A stretch of 64,000 nt of DNA from Cystobacter fuscus (GCF_002305875.1 NZ_CP022098.1:9486001-9550000); one strand, 5' to 3'. Shown: positions 46,492 to 55,724, counted from the stretch's first letter. Program-made: numbers and translations. The notes: generated by a model from the letters alone, not told the origin.

Positions 46492-47750
46492 CTGAGCTAT
46501 CCCCTCATATTGGGCCGAGAAATTCCTGAAAAACTGGTTGTTCACGTAACAGCGAAGCGAATCGCTCCATCAGCGGGACGAGCTGCTCCTCCGGCATCAT
46601 CGGGATGGCTTGGTAATACTCACAGCCCTGCCGGAAGAGCGAGTAGGTGCGCGTCTTCACTGTGTTGGCTTTGAGGTAACGCTCCATCCCCAAGCTCTCC
46701 CCCGCCGCCCCCAGCAGCGTCAGCAATGCGCAGGCCAGCGCGCTCACCAACAGCAGCCGGTCCCGCCTCTCCGTCGAGCGGACCCTCACCGACGACAGGC
46801 CCATTCCAAAACGCAAGTCCTTCATGTCGCGGAATGTTTCCTCCGTTCGAAACCTCTTGCCATACAGCCCCACCACGAAGGCCGCCGTCGCTTCTTTCAA
46901 GCTCGTCGCCAGGCACCACGCCTCCTTCATTCCCTTCTGCTTCACGCACACCACTGCCCCCACGGGTGCTTCGTCCTGGGTGACTCGCGCTCCCACCAGG
47001 CGCACCGCCCGGCCCGATTCGGGCACCCACTCCCCCGCGCTCTTCTTCTCTCCCGTCTCATCCATCACTTGAATGCACTGACGGAAGCGCACCACGTAGT
47101 CAAACTTCAGTTGCTCGAGCAGCGCATAGAACTTCTGGTCTCCAAAGCCCCGGTCGGCCAGTAGTGTGAGCCGCACCCGCTCGGGCACCACCTGCCGCAG
47201 TCGATTGAGCACGAAGTCCTCGACTTCATTGCGCATCCCCTCCAAGGCGGACTTCTCCACCGTGAGCCAGACCAGGGGCGTCGTGCGTCCATGGCTCGCC
47301 ACCAACGACGCCACCAGCGTTGTCTGCCCATCCGCATCGAAGTCCGTCCAGTCCAGCGCCACCAGCGCCTCGCTTCTCTGTCCCAAGGCAAAGGGCACCC
47401 ACTGTGCGAACAGCTCCCAGACATCAATCCCTTGGTTGGACAAGAGCCGGTCCACCTGCTTCACCCCATGCTTGCTCTTGGTGCCTCGGGCCCACGCCAG
47501 GGCCTTGCCAATGAGATGAACCCCCAGGCTGGCGGCGTGAATGACACCCAGGACCGCGTAGGCCAGGGACAACACGCGCTTGGCGTGCAGGTCTTCTTCG
47601 AAGAGGGCTTCCAGAAAGGTATGCACCTGCTGGTCATCAAGGCGAGGCTTACGCATGACTGCGGAAGTAAGCATGCGGGTCCTACTTCTCGCACTACTCG
47701 GCCTACGCGGCGCTCCCTTGCTCGCCTGTTAAAATGAGGGGATGGCTCAG
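46492..47750 (-). mobile_element. IS4-type insertion sequence with 9-bp target duplication
   Basis: The element is 1259 bp. Ends CTGAGC(T/C)ATCCCCTCAT(A/T)TT are inverted repeats. GACTCGGCT occurs directly outside both ends (46483-46491 and 47751-47759). One full-length DDE transposase gene fills it. The intact gene and exact duplication indicate a recent insertion and a possibly active element. Confidence 0.93.
46505..47674 (-). CDS. IS4-family DDE transposase
   Basis: The 389-residue enzyme cuts and joins the ends of the surrounding element. The catalytic Asp residues are in VALDWTDFD and LLADRGFGDQKF, and the Glu is in the Y-R-E-K-like segment YGKRFRTEETFRDMKD. The N-terminal part (HGVKQVDRLLSNQGIDVWEL) is the DNA-binding region typical of the family. 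The stop codon lies within the left terminal repeat. Length and motifs are complete. Confidence 0.95.
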   Translation of the reverse strand: MLTSAVMRKPRLDDQQVHTFLEALFEEDLHAKRVLSLAYAVLGVIHAASLGVHLIGKALAWARGTKSKHGVKQVDRLLSNQGIDVWELFAQWVPFALGQRSEALVALDWTDFDADGQTTLVASLVASHGRTTPLVWLTVEKSALEGMRNEVEDFVLNRLRQVVPERVRLTLLADRGFGDQKFYALLEQLKFDYVVRFRQCIQVMDETGEKKSAGEWVPESGRAVRLVGARVTQDEAPVGAVVCVKQKGMKEAWCLATSLKEATAAFVVGLYGKRFRTEETFRDMKDLRFGMGLSSVRVRSTERRDRLLLVSALACALLTLLGAAGESLGMERYLKANTVKTRTYSLFRQGCEYYQAIPMMPEEQLVPLMERFASLLREQPVFQEFLGPI

Positions 47751-47922
47751 GACTCGGCTGGCTGTGCGCTGGAGAGGGCAATCCGATCCTCATCCGCGGG
47801 ACGGCGGCGAAGACGTGGCTCGGCGAGTGGTGCCGGGAGGCGCCGCCCTGGCGACGTGCGCGCTGCGCGGCACCCCGGCCGAGGGGGCGCTGGCGTTCGA
47901 GAACATCAGGTTTCCTCGCTAG
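47751..47922 (+). pseudogene. Possible gene remnant downstream of the IS
   Basis: After the IS, a frame ends ATCALRGTPAEGALAFENIR then FPR and stop, which looks coding, but its start lies in or before the element. Joining the sequence across the IS does not give one clean frame, so this is at best the tail of a decayed gene. Confidence 0.3.
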
Positions 47923-48344
47923 GGCATCGTCACGAGGATGAGGCTGGTGATGATGCTCAGGAGGAAGAAGTAGGGCCCGCTGACCAGGCTGTACATCAGC
48001 GGGCGCGGCATGTTGGGGTTGATGGCGGTGTTCGCCATGGTCGAGACGAAGTAGCCGAAGCCAACCACCGCCCCGAAGGTGATGGCGTCACCGACCGAGG
48101 TGAGGTTCAAGACCTTGATCAGGGTCGCGCTGGTGATCACCGCGATCAGCGTGCAGACGAGCGGCCCCACGATGAAGATGGGCGCGGGCTTCGCCTTCGG
48201 GTCGTGCGCCCGGCCGAGAACGGAGGCATAGGCCTTGCCGAACAGCGCGGTGAACCACAGTCCGCCGAGCACGGTGCAGGCGAAGGTCGCGGCCAGGACC
48301 GCGAGCCAGTTGATTCGTGTCATTGCATCGGAGATGTTTGTCAT
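47919..48344 (-). CDS. DUF1761 family membrane protein
   Basis: The 141-residue protein has four hydrophobic segments (INWLAVLAATFACTVLGGLW; PAPIFIVGPLVCTLIAVI; the third at about 85-110; and a last one, PYFFLLSIITSLILVTM). The WLA...GGLWF pattern in the first helix is typical of DUF1761. It begins seven bases after the TetR gene and is probably in one transcript with it. The function is unknown; it may be the target of that regulator. Confidence 0.88.
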   Translation of the reverse strand: MTNISDAMTRINWLAVLAATFACTVLGGLWFTALFGKAYASVLGRAHDPKAKPAPIFIVGPLVCTLIAVITSATLIKVLNLTSVGDAITFGAVVGFGYFVSTMANTAINPNMPRPLMYSLVSGPYFFLLSIITSLILVTMP

Positions 48345-48351
48345 TGAGTTC

Positions 48352-49050
48352 CTAGACTGATTTGGATTTCGCGCGTTTCCGCGCGGTCGTGGCGGGTGGG
48401 GGCAACGGGGCCTCGTCGCCCCGTGAGGGGTGATTGCGCAGGGCCGGCAGGAGGACTCCGTCCACCATCGACACGAGGAAGGCCAGGTCGAACGGCTTGC
48501 GCTGGACGAGGGCGCGGTAGGCGGCCATCGCCGGAATGATCTGGGAGAGCGTGCCGATGTCGGCGGAGGCCGACACCTCGCCGCGCGCGACGGCTCGCCG
48601 CATCAGCGCGGTATGTGCTTCGGCCCACGGCTCCACCATCGCGCTGTTGGCGGTCTCGGCGAGTGCCGGATCTTGTGAGATCAGCGCCGCGAGCGCCGTC
48701 ATGATCTTGAGCTTGCGTTCGTTTTCCTCGAGCGACTGCGGCTTGAACAGGCCGAGCAGGTCACCGCGGAGCGTGCCCGTGTCGGGGAGCTGCTGGAGAT
48801 CGACCTGGTTGCGCTTCATGCGCGCGACCGCGTCGATGATGAGCTCGGTCTTCGACGTCCAGCGGCGGTAGATGGTCGCCTTGCCGGCCCCCGCCCGCGC
48901 GGACACCAGGTCCATCGTCAGGCCTTCGGCGCCCACCTCGGCGAGGACCTCGAGCGTGGCGTCGAGGATGGCGGCGTCGCGCGAGGGGTCTCGCTTGCGC
49001 CCCGACTGCGCTGGCACGGTCTCGACGGGTTCGTCAGGGGACTGAGGCAT
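48352..49050 (-). CDS. TetR-family regulator
   Basis: The 232-residue protein has the TetR helix-turn-helix (AEGLTMDLVSARAGAGKATI, YRRWTSKTELI) and a ligand/dimer domain typical of the branch with the TetR_C-type C-terminus. GGGAGA eight bases before the ATG at 49050 supports the start. The reductase gene lies just upstream on the same strand and DUF1761 just downstream. A perfect palindrome between reductase and tetR and related repeats upstream of the reductase are likely operators, so it probably represses the whole set. Confidence 0.93.
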   Translation of the reverse strand: MPQSPDEPVETVPAQSGRKRDPSRDAAILDATLEVLAEVGAEGLTMDLVSARAGAGKATIYRRWTSKTELIIDAVARMKRNQVDLQQLPDTGTLRGDLLGLFKPQSLEENERKLKIMTALAALISQDPALAETANSAMVEPWAEAHTALMRRAVARGEVSASADIGTLSQIIPAMAAYRALVQRKPFDLAFLVSMVDGVLLPALRNHPSRGDEAPLPPPATTARKRAKSKSV

Positions 49051-49080
49051 GTCGTGTATCTCCCTATGCGGATGCCCATG

Positions 49081-49092
49081 GGTTTCGAAACC
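49081..49092. promoter_or_regulatory. Probable TetR operator
   Basis: GGTTTCGAAACC is a perfect 12-bp palindrome, 31 bp upstream of the tetR start. The half-site TTTCGA recurs upstream of the reductase gene (50209-50263). Confidence 0.68.
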
Positions 49093-49118
49093 ATGAGGTT
49101 CCGAAAGGCCACGAGGTG

Positions 49119-50165
49119 TCAACGCGGATCCGGGAGCTCGCCTGTCTTCAGGAGCGTCGTGCGCGCCGCGTCGGCCGTCTGGACCATCCACGCGGGGTAC
49201 TCGAGCGACAGCGCGCTCGCCGCGTCGAGCGTCTCGAGGTCGTCCTCCGACAGCCGAACCTCCAGCGCCTTCAGGTGCTCCTCTAGCTGGTCGAGTCGTT
49301 TGACGCCGAGGATGACACTGGTGACCACCCGCTGCTGGAGAAGCCAGGCGAGCGCGACGGCCACCAGTGACGTGCCGTGTCTCGCCGCGATGCCGTCCAT
49401 CGCTTCGAGCACCGGCGCGCCCTTCACCTCATCCACCGGGGGAAACGCGATGATCGAGCGCCGCCCGCTCTTCGTGGCGCCCCGGTACTTGCCCGAGAGA
49501 TAGCCGCCGGCGAGCGGGCTGTACACCAACAGGCCGAGTCGTTCTGTCTGGAGCATGGGCACGATCTCGCGCTCCAGCTCTCGACCGACGAGCGAATAGT
49601 AGGCCTGCACCGACTGGAACGGGACCGCGTTGAGCCGCGCCGCGACGCCCAGCGCCTTGGTGACCTGCCACGCGGCCCAGTTGGACACGCCCACGTACCG
49701 GACGTGTCCCTGCCGCACGAGGTCGTCGAGCGCGCGGACCGTCTCCTCGACGGGCGTTGCCGGATCCCAGCCATGGAGCTGATAGAGATCGATGTGATCG
49801 GTGCCAAGCCTTCGCAGGCTCTTCTTGAGCTGGTCCACGATGTGGTAGCGCGAGGCCCCGCCATCATTCGGTCCCGAGCCCGTCGCGTGCTCGACCTTGG
49901 TCGCGATCACCACCTCGTGCCGCGCGATGCCGAGATTCTTGAGCGAGCGGCCGATGCTCTCTTCCGACTGCCCGCCGGCATAGACATTGGCGGTGTCGAC
50001 GAAGTTGATCCCCGCGTCGAACGCGCGACGCACGATGCGGTCCACGTCGTCCTGCCCGACGTCGCCGGCCCCGGCGTAGCGTCCGCTGCTGGGGCCGAAC
50101 ACCATCGTGCCCAGGCTCAGCTCCGACACGAACAGCCCGCTGTTGCCGAGTACGTTGTAGCGCAT
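49119..50165 (-). CDS. Aldo/keto reductase
   Basis: The 348-residue enzyme reduces carbonyl groups with NADPH in a TIM-barrel fold. The catalytic tetrad residues are visible: Asp and Tyr in FVDTANVYAGG, Lys in VVIATKVEH, His in IDLYQLHGWD. The cofactor-binding part includes GVSNWAAWQ, LLVYSPLAGGYLSGK and VILGVKRLDQLEEHL. It is followed by tetR and the DUF1761 gene on the same strand. Likely control by the TetR protein through the repeated TTTCGA-type sites upstream. The substrate is unknown. Confidence 0.95.
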   Translation of the reverse strand: MRYNVLGNSGLFVSELSLGTMVFGPSSGRYAGAGDVGQDDVDRIVRRAFDAGINFVDTANVYAGGQSEESIGRSLKNLGIARHEVVIATKVEHATGSGPNDGGASRYHIVDQLKKSLRRLGTDHIDLYQLHGWDPATPVEETVRALDDLVRQGHVRYVGVSNWAAWQVTKALGVAARLNAVPFQSVQAYYSLVGRELEREIVPMLQTERLGLLVYSPLAGGYLSGKYRGATKSGRRSIIAFPPVDEVKGAPVLEAMDGIAARHGTSLVAVALAWLLQQRVVTSVILGVKRLDQLEEHLKALEVRLSEDDLETLDAASALSLEYPAWMVQTADAARTTLLKTGELPDPR

Positions 50166-50208
50166 GTTCTTCCGTCTCCCTCCCGCGGCTCGGGAAGCAG
50201 CGGTCCAA

Positions 50209-50263
50209 TATCGATACCGCCAAGTATCGAAACCGTCAAGTTCCGAAACTCACTGGTTTCGAT
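50209..50263 (-). promoter_or_regulatory. Iterated operator-like sites upstream of the reductase
   Basis: TATCGATACCGCCAAG (50209-50224) and TATCGAAACCGTCAAG (50225-50240) are 16-bp direct repeats, with a third diverged unit next. ATCGAAACC at 50226-50234 is also inverted as GGTTTCGAT at 50255-50263. The half-sites match the palindrome before tetR. Confidence 0.65.
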
Positions 50264-50327
50264 TTTGGCATGCGCGCTTCCCGGTGACCCGCCGGCGTCG
50301 CTGCATGCGCTCCTGCTCTCGCTTCAT

Positions 50328-50852
50328 CGGCTGACCGGGCTGCCCTGGCACGAAGGTGTCCATGGGCTGACATTTCCTGGAAAATAAGCATTAGCTGTTT
50401 TTCCGGAGAATGATAATTCCAGGGCTCTCACCCCAGGAGGTACATCTCTGATGCGTATCATTGCTTCAGCAGTCGTCACGAGCGCACTGCTGGTCGTCGG
50501 TTGTGGTGGTGGAGAGCTTCCCACGGAGACGGACGCCACTCCGGAGACCCAGACCCAGGCGCCCCAAACCCAGACCCAGGCGCCCCAAACCCAGACCCAG
50601 GCGCCCCAGGAGGAAGGGACCGTTCACGCCATGGGCGGACCCTATTATTACGCGACCTCGGCCGATGCGGGCCGGCGCCTGACGGTCTGCGCCAATACCC
50701 TGACTGTCTTCCGGAGCGGGCCCAGCTCGGGCACCACCTGCACGCTGTACGGCACCCCGCCTGCCCAGAGCTTCACCGTGAGCAGCGTGAGCGGTGACTG
50801 GGTATTTGGCTTCGCGTACGGCTACTGCAACTTCAACGGCTGGGTGCAGAAC
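50328..50852 (+). repeat. Direct repeat, copy 2 of the duplicated lipoprotein locus
   Basis: This is the intact counterpart of 42195-42770. The start codons are both exactly 123 bp from the left boundary. Identity stops at the left in CGGCTGACCGG and at the right after GTGCAGAAC. Confidence 0.93.
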
Positions 50853-50867
50853 GGCTGGTTCTGTTAG
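50451..50867 (+). CDS. QTQAP-repeat lipoprotein
   Basis: The 138-residue product has the signal MRIIASAVVTSALLVVGC with a lipobox Cys at residue 18. A flexible linker has three units of about seven residues (QTQAPQT), encoded by a 21-bp tandem repeat at 50547-50608. The small C-terminal domain begins GTVHAMGGPYYYATSADAGR and ends GYCNFNGWVQNGWFC, with four Cys and many aromatic residues. AGGAGGTACATCTCTG precedes the ATG. A broken paralogue lies at 42318. It is probably displayed at the cell surface; its role is unknown. Confidence 0.85.
   Translation: MRIIASAVVTSALLVVGCGGGELPTETDATPETQTQAPQTQTQAPQTQTQAPQEEGTVHAMGGPYYYATSADAGRRLTVCANTLTVFRSGPSSGTTCTLYGTPPAQSFTVSSVSGDWVFGFAYGYCNFNGWVQNGWFC
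50547..50608 (+). repeat. 21-bp tandem repeat coding for QTQAPQT units
   Basis: Unit ACCCAGACCCAGGCGCCCCA plus A is present almost three times (50547, 50568, 50589). The copy at 42.3 kb apparently had fewer units before its insertion, so the linker length varies. Confidence 0.9.
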
Positions 50868-50959
50868 GAATCGGCTGTCTCGAATCCTCACGGCCCCGCT
50901 CGGATTCCCGTCACGAGTCCGGGTGGGGCTGTGCCTGCTCCGGAGCGGTCCTCCAGGGA

Positions 50960-53443
50960 CTACAGGTCCAGCCGACGAAGCCGCAGCGCGTTGCTGATGA
51001 CCGACACCGACGAGAGGCTCATCGCCGCCGCGGCCAGCATCGGACTGAGCAGCAGGCCGAAGACGGGGTACAGCACCCCCGCCGCGATGGGCACGCCCAG
51101 CGTGTTGTAGACGAAGGCGAAGAAGAGGTTCTGCCGGATGTTGTGCAGCGTCCCCCGGCTCAGCTTGCGCGCCCGGGCAATCCCGCGCAGGTCCCCCTTC
51201 ACCAGCGTCACCGCCGCGCTCTCCATGGCGATGTCCGTCCCCGTGCCCATGGCGATGCCCACGTCCGCCTGGGCCAGCGCCGGCGCGTCGTTCACCCCGT
51301 CCCCCGCCATCGCCACCGTGCGGCCCTCCGCCTGCAACCGCTTCACCACGTCGCCCTTGCCCTCGGGCAGCACCTCCGCCACCACCTCGTCGATGCCCAG
51401 CTCCCGCGCCACCGCCTCGGCCGTGGTGCGGCTGTCCCCCGTGAGCATCACCACGCGCACGCCCTCGCGGTGCAGCGCGGCCAGTGCCTCGGGCGTGGTC
51501 GCCTTCACCGGATCCGCCACGCCGAGCAGTCCCGCGGGCTGGCCGTCCACCAGCACGAACATGACCGTCTGGCCCTCGCGCCGCAGCGCCTCCGCGCGAG
51601 GCCGCAGCGCGCCCGCGTCCACGCCGAGCGACTCCAGCAGCGCCACGTTGCCCAGCACCACCCGCGCCTCCCCCACGAGCCCCGTCACCCCCTTGCCCGT
51701 CACCGAGCGGAAGTCCCGCGCCGCCGTCAGCACCGCTCCGCGCGCCTCGGCCCCCGCCACCACCGCCGCCGCCAGCGGGTGCTCACTGCCCCGCTCCAGG
51801 CTCGCCGCCAGGTGGAGCAGCCGGGCTTCGTCCACGCCGTCCGCCGCCACCACCGATACCAGCTTCGGCTTGCCCTCGGTGAGCGTGCCCGTCTTGTCCA
51901 CCACCAGGGTGTCCACCTTCTCCAGCAGTTCCAGGGCCGCGGCATCGCGGATGAGCAGTCCCACCCCGGCGCCCTTGCCCATGCCCGCCACCACGGACAT
52001 GGGCGTGGCCAGACCCAGCGCGCACGGACAGGCGATGATGAGCACCGCCACCGCGTTGACCAGCGCGTGCGCCAGCCGCGGCTCGGGCCCCAGCAAGGCC
52101 CAGACGAGGAACGTCACCCCCGACACGGCGATCACGGCCGGAACGAACACCGCCGCCACCTTGTCCGCCAGCTTCTGGATGGGCGCGCGCGAGCGCTGGG
52201 CCTCGCTCACCCGCTGCACGATGCGCGCGAGCAACGTGTCCCGCCCCACCCGCTCGGCCTTCATCACCAGGCCGCCCGTGCCATTGACGGTGCCACCGGT
52301 GACACGGGCACCGGGGCCCTTCTCCACGGGGAGGGACTCGCCCGTCACCATGGACTCGTCCACCGCGCTCGCCCCCTCCAGCACCACGCCATCCACCGGC
52401 ACCTTCTCGCCGGGGCGCACGCGCAGCGAGTCCCCCACCCGCACCTGCTCCAGCGAGACGTTCTCCTCCGCTCCATCCTCGCGAATGCGCCGGGCCACGG
52501 CCGGGGCGAGGCCGAGCAGCGCCCGCAGGGCGCCCGAGGTGGCCCGGCGAGCGCGCAGCTCCAGCACCTGCCCCAGCAACACCAACGTGACGATGACCGC
52601 CGCCGCCTCGTAGTAGACGGGCACCGCGCCCCCATGGCCGGTGAAGGCATGCGGGAGCAGTCCCGGCGCCAGCGTGGCGACGACGCTGAAGAGGTACGCC
52701 GCCCCCGTCCCCAGGGCGATGAGGGTGAACATGTTGAGGTGCCGGTTCTTCACCGAGGCCCAGCCCCGCTCGAAGAAGGGCCAGCCCGCCCAGAGCACCA
52801 CCGGAGACGCCAGCACGAACTGCACCCAGGCCAGCACCCGCGGGTTCAGGACGCGCCCCAGCGGCTGGCCCGGAAGCATCTCGGACATGCCCAGGAGGAA
52901 CAGCGGCACCGAGAGGACGAGGCCCACCCGGAACCGCCGCGTCATGCTCACGAGCTCGGGGTCCGGCGCCTCCTCGGGCAGCACCGTGCGCGGCTCCAGC
53001 GCCATGCCACACGTGGGGCACGCCCCCGGCGCGTCGCGCACGATCTCCGGGTGCATGGGGCACACCCACTCGGTGCGTGCCATCATCGTCACCGGCTGCT
53101 CGGGCTCCAGCGCCATGCCGCACAGGGGGCAGGCCCCGGGGTGATCCTGGCGGACCTCGGGATCCATCGGGCAGATCCACATCGTGCCCGGCGGCGCCTC
53201 CACCGGCTCCGGCGTGGCCTGGGGCACGAGGAACTTCTGGGGCTCGGCGGCGAAGCGCTCCCGGCACTTCGGATTGCAGAAGTGGTAGGTCGTCCCCTCG
53301 TGGACGTGGCTGCCTCCCCTGGCGGTCGCCGGATCGATCGTCATCCCACACACCGGATCCAGCACCTTGCCCTCCGCGATCGAGGAGGGAGCATGCTGGG
53401 GGTCCGCGTGGGAGTGCCGTGGGTGGGTGTGCTCGTGAGCCAT
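50960..53443 (-). CDS. Copper-type P1B ATPase with YHS and two heavy-metal-binding domains
   Basis: This 827-residue inner-membrane pump exports Cu+ or a related metal. The N-terminus is His-rich ([14 protein letters not shown]), then a YHS domain ([11 protein letters not shown]...[11 protein letters not shown]) and two CPM(D/H)PE...CPxCGMALEP domains (about 85-150). The membrane metal site is ACPCALG. The catalytic parts are [19 protein letters not shown] and [12 protein letters not shown]. The ATG at 53443 has AAGGAG upstream; an earlier ATG at 53521 is less likely. A 119-bp piece of its 5' region is duplicated at 43.6 kb. No CueR gene or chaperone is adjacent. Confidence 0.96.
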   Translation of the reverse strand: MAHEHTHPRHSHADPQHAPSSIAEGKVLDPVCGMTIDPATARGGSHVHEGTTYHFCNPKCRERFAAEPQKFLVPQATPEPVEAPPGTMWICPMDPEVRQDHPGACPLCGMALEPEQPVTMMARTEWVCPMHPEIVRDAPGACPTCGMALEPRTVLPEEAPDPELVSMTRRFRVGLVLSVPLFLLGMSEMLPGQPLGRVLNPRVLAWVQFVLASPVVLWAGWPFFERGWASVKNRHLNMFTLIALGTGAAYLFSVVATLAPGLLPHAFTGHGGAVPVYYEAAAVIVTLVLLGQVLELRARRATSGALRALLGLAPAVARRIREDGAEENVSLEQVRVGDSLRVRPGEKVPVDGVVLEGASAVDESMVTGESLPVEKGPGARVTGGTVNGTGGLVMKAERVGRDTLLARIVQRVSEAQRSRAPIQKLADKVAAVFVPAVIAVSGVTFLVWALLGPEPRLAHALVNAVAVLIIACPCALGLATPMSVVAGMGKGAGVGLLIRDAAALELLEKVDTLVVDKTGTLTEGKPKLVSVVAADGVDEARLLHLAASLERGSEHPLAAAVVAGAEARGAVLTAARDFRSVTGKGVTGLVGEARVVLGNVALLESLGVDAGALRPRAEALRREGQTVMFVLVDGQPAGLLGVADPVKATTPEALAALHREGVRVVMLTGDSRTTAEAVARELGIDEVVAEVLPEGKGDVVKRLQAEGRTVAMAGDGVNDAPALAQADVGIAMGTGTDIAMESAAVTLVKGDLRGIARARKLSRGTLHNIRQNLFFAFVYNTLGVPIAAGVLYPVFGLLLSPMLAAAAMSLSSVSVISNALRLRRLDL

Positions 53444-53589
53444 GGGAAGAACGACTCCTTTCGCTCCGGCGGACGGAGCACCCGCCAGGGCCTTACAGTG
53501 GACACGCCCCACGCCGCGCAACGGCGCGGGAGGAGTCGTGGTGCTCCGCCCGGCGAACGAGCAACCAGCGGCACCCCGCTGCCCTGCTG

Positions 53590-53618
53590 GAGTAATGGCA
53601 CCGCGCGACCAGGGTCAA
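53590..53618 (-). promoter_or_regulatory. Candidate promoter of the copper ATPase gene
   Basis: On the minus strand TTGACC (53618-53613) is followed after 17 bp by TTACTC, about 150 bp upstream of the ATG. The -35 is good, the -10 poor. No MerR-type dyad was seen. Confidence 0.35.
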
Positions 53619-53637
53619 GGCATTCCCCTGAACCCGG

Positions 53638-54108
53638 TCAGAGGTCGAGTTCGCGCAGCCCCGGGTGATTCACCGGGCGTGGGCCCAGGGGCCAGAGGAA
53701 CTTGCGCTCCGAGGCAGAGATGGGCACGTCGTTGATGCTCGCCTCGCGCCGGCGCATGAGGCCGTTCTCGTCGAACTCCCATTGCTCGTTCCCATGGGAG
53801 CGAAACCAGTTGCCCGCGGAGTCATGCCATTCGTACTGGAAGCGCACCGAGATGCGGTTCTCGTGAAACGCCCAAAGTTCCTTGATGAGACGGTATTCGA
53901 GTTCCTTCTCCCACTTGCGGGTCAGCAGACCGACGATCTCGGAACGTCCCTGGACGAACTCGGAGCGGTTGCGCCAACGGCTGTCCTGCGTATAGGCCAG
54001 CGCCACCCGCTGTGGATCGCGTGAGTTCCACGCGTCCTCGGCCTTGCGGACCTTCTCGACGGCGGTTTCGTAGGTGAACGGAGGCAGGGGAGGTCGGAGT
54101 TCGGACAT
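53638..54108 (-). CDS. DUF1348 / SnoaL-like NTF2-fold protein
   Basis: The 156-residue protein reads [20 protein letters not shown] and [20 protein letters not shown], then FAFHENRI-like and [20 protein letters not shown], closing with [17 protein letters not shown]. This is the standard DUF1348 sequence of the NTF2-like fold, usually a small cytoplasmic protein of unknown activity. Length is normal for the family. It is upstream of the ATPase on the same strand with about 195 bp between. Confidence 0.92.
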   Translation of the reverse strand: MSELRPPLPPFTYETAVEKVRKAEDAWNSRDPQRVALAYTQDSRWRNRSEFVQGRSEIVGLLTRKWEKELEYRLIKELWAFHENRISVRFQYEWHDSAGNWFRSHGNEQWEFDENGLMRRREASINDVPISASERKFLWPLGPRPVNHPGLRELDL

Positions 54109-54181
54109 GAGGCATCTCCTGGGAGGGAGAGAGGGGGCGCGTAGCTAATGAAAACCCCTGCTCGCGCGCAACCCCATCCAG

Positions 54182-54409
54182 TCGGGTTCCGCCCAGCAGA
54201 AAGACTCCTCGTTCGGCCCGAGGCAATTCCAACTCGATGTTCACGCGAGCAAGCCGGGCTTGTGGGCCATCGAGCCCCACATCGGCTGGGAGGGAGGCGG
54301 CGCCATGTGCGAAGAGCGCCTGGTGGTCGAACCGGAGCGTGCGTATTGGTTGGATGACGATGTGCCACGGGTGAACGGCATCGCCAGGCAGGTGGGCCAT
54401 GGTGCGTAG
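54182..54409 (+). pseudogene. C-terminal fragment of an M24-type (Xaa-Pro) peptidase
   Basis: About 65 codons read FGPRQFQLDVHASKPGLWAI, EPHIGWEGGGAMCEERLVVE and ERAYWLDDDVPRVN. These are the C-terminal metal-site Glu region (AIEPHIG, EERLVVE) of the pita-bread peptidase fold. The N-terminal catalytic part is absent. The stop overlaps the start of the next gene. It is a truncated relic. Confidence 0.7.
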
Positions 54410-55724
54410 GAGGATGGGCTTGGTGGGAGGGCTCGTGGTCGTGGTCCTCGGAGCCTGGTTGCTCAGCGCGCCACCGGCGCATATCCGTCCGGCCGAGGCC
54501 TATGTCCTGCCGGAGCCCAGCGCGGCGCTCCTCGCGGTCAAGGCGACCGGCGATGACGTGGGAGCGGCGGGCGTGCTGGGGCCGACGGTGCCCGGACACG
54601 ACGACGTGGTGCTGCAGGAGGAGCGCGGCCAGGCATTCATCACCGCCCGAGACGGCTGGATCTGGCGGCTGGAGCTCGGCAGTGGCAAGGCCGAGCGCTT
54701 CGTGCGGACCCCCCTCGTGGCGTCCGGCGCGAAATTCCTGCCTGGGGATCCAGACCGGATGCTGTTCTGTGCCTCGCATCTCCATGGGTTCCGGCCGGAG
54801 CACGACGCCGCCGTGGGCGTCTATGAACTGCGCCCGTCCACGCGGGAGATACGAGCCGTCGCCCTGCGGGTTCCCCTGCCTCCACCCCTGAAGCCAACGG
54901 GAGGACGAGGCGAGGGCACGGTGTACCCCCTCGCGTCCACCCCCGCGCTGCGCTTCGCCGACATGACCGAGGCCAACAGCCGGCCCTTGGCGTTCTGCAA
55001 CGACCTGGACATCAGCGAGGACGGTCAACGCCTCTATGTGTCGGAGCCCTATGACTATCCCGGCGCGGCCATGGGGCATGAGGCGAGCTTCCGCGAGGCC
55101 ATCACCCTGGCGCGCAACGGACGGCTGTGGATGTTCGATCTGGAGAGCCAAAGCGCTCGACTGGTGGCCCAGGACTTCCATTTCGTCGACGGAGTCCTGC
55201 TGGACCCTGGTTCCAAATCCGCCCAGGGCGGCACTGGAATGGAGGAGTCCATCCTCATCTCCGAGACGCCCAAGTTCCGGCTGTTGCGCTTGTTCGTGGG
55301 GGGCCCCAAGGCAGGCACCGCCGAGATCCTGCAAGAGGGCCTGCCAGGAATGCCAGACGGGCTGAGCCGGGATGAGCGCGGGCGCATCTACGTGGCGCTC
55401 TATCGTGGCCGCCCCAGGAGCGCGGCATGGATTCACGCGAACCCGTGGATCAAACCGCTGCTCTTGAGATTGCCGCCCGCCTTGTTCCCCATCTCGCACG
55501 AGACGGGCTACCTGGTGCTGGATCCAAGTGGCAGACAGCCCCTCTACCTGACCCTGCACGACGGGCAGCGCGTCCGCTCCATCTCCAAGGTCAACCCGGG
55601 CCGAGAGGGCATCTTCCTGGCGAGCTTCGACCACGACAACCAGGGCGTGCATGTCGTCGGCTATCCCGCCGTGCTGACGCGCCAACAGGGGAACCCACCC
55701 AGCGGAGCGGCTTCCGGAAGATAG
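54399..55724 (+). CDS. Strictosidine-synthase-like / SMP-30-type beta-propeller protein
   Basis: The 441-residue product starts with a transmembrane or signal segment (GLVGGLVVVVLGAWLLSAPP). The propeller includes FCNDLDISEDGQRLYVSEPY, ARNGRLWMFDLESQ and LVAQDFHFVDGVLL, characteristic of the strictosidine-synthase-like (N6P) family, which in bacteria are lactonase-like hydrolases of unknown substrate. The ATG at 54399 lies inside the end of the peptidase fragment. It is transcribed towards the large kinase, with about 190 bp between them. Confidence 0.9.
   Translation: MVRRRMGLVGGLVVVVLGAWLLSAPPAHIRPAEAYVLPEPSAALLAVKATGDDVGAAGVLGPTVPGHDDVVLQEERGQAFITARDGWIWRLELGSGKAERFVRTPLVASGAKFLPGDPDRMLFCASHLHGFRPEHDAAVGVYELRPSTREIRAVALRVPLPPPLKPTGGRGEGTVYPLASTPALRFADMTEANSRPLAFCNDLDISEDGQRLYVSEPYDYPGAAMGHEASFREAITLARNGRLWMFDLESQSARLVAQDFHFVDGVLLDPGSKSAQGGTGMEESILISETPKFRLLRLFVGGPKAGTAEILQEGLPGMPDGLSRDERGRIYVALYRGRPRSAAWIHANPWIKPLLLRLPPALFPISHETGYLVLDPSGRQPLYLTLHDGQRVRSISKVNPGREGIFLASFDHDNQGVHVVGYPAVLTRQQGNPPSGAASGR

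Noticed and set aside
44524-46545. Minus-strand frame of 673 codons over the HEAT-repeat gene
   Set aside because: Lacks any recognisable motif; the plus-strand gene has a signal peptide and helical repeats.
50960-53443. CueR-type operator upstream of the copper ATPase
   Set aside because: The region at 53590-53640 has a TTGACC box but no dyad like the CueR/MerR site.
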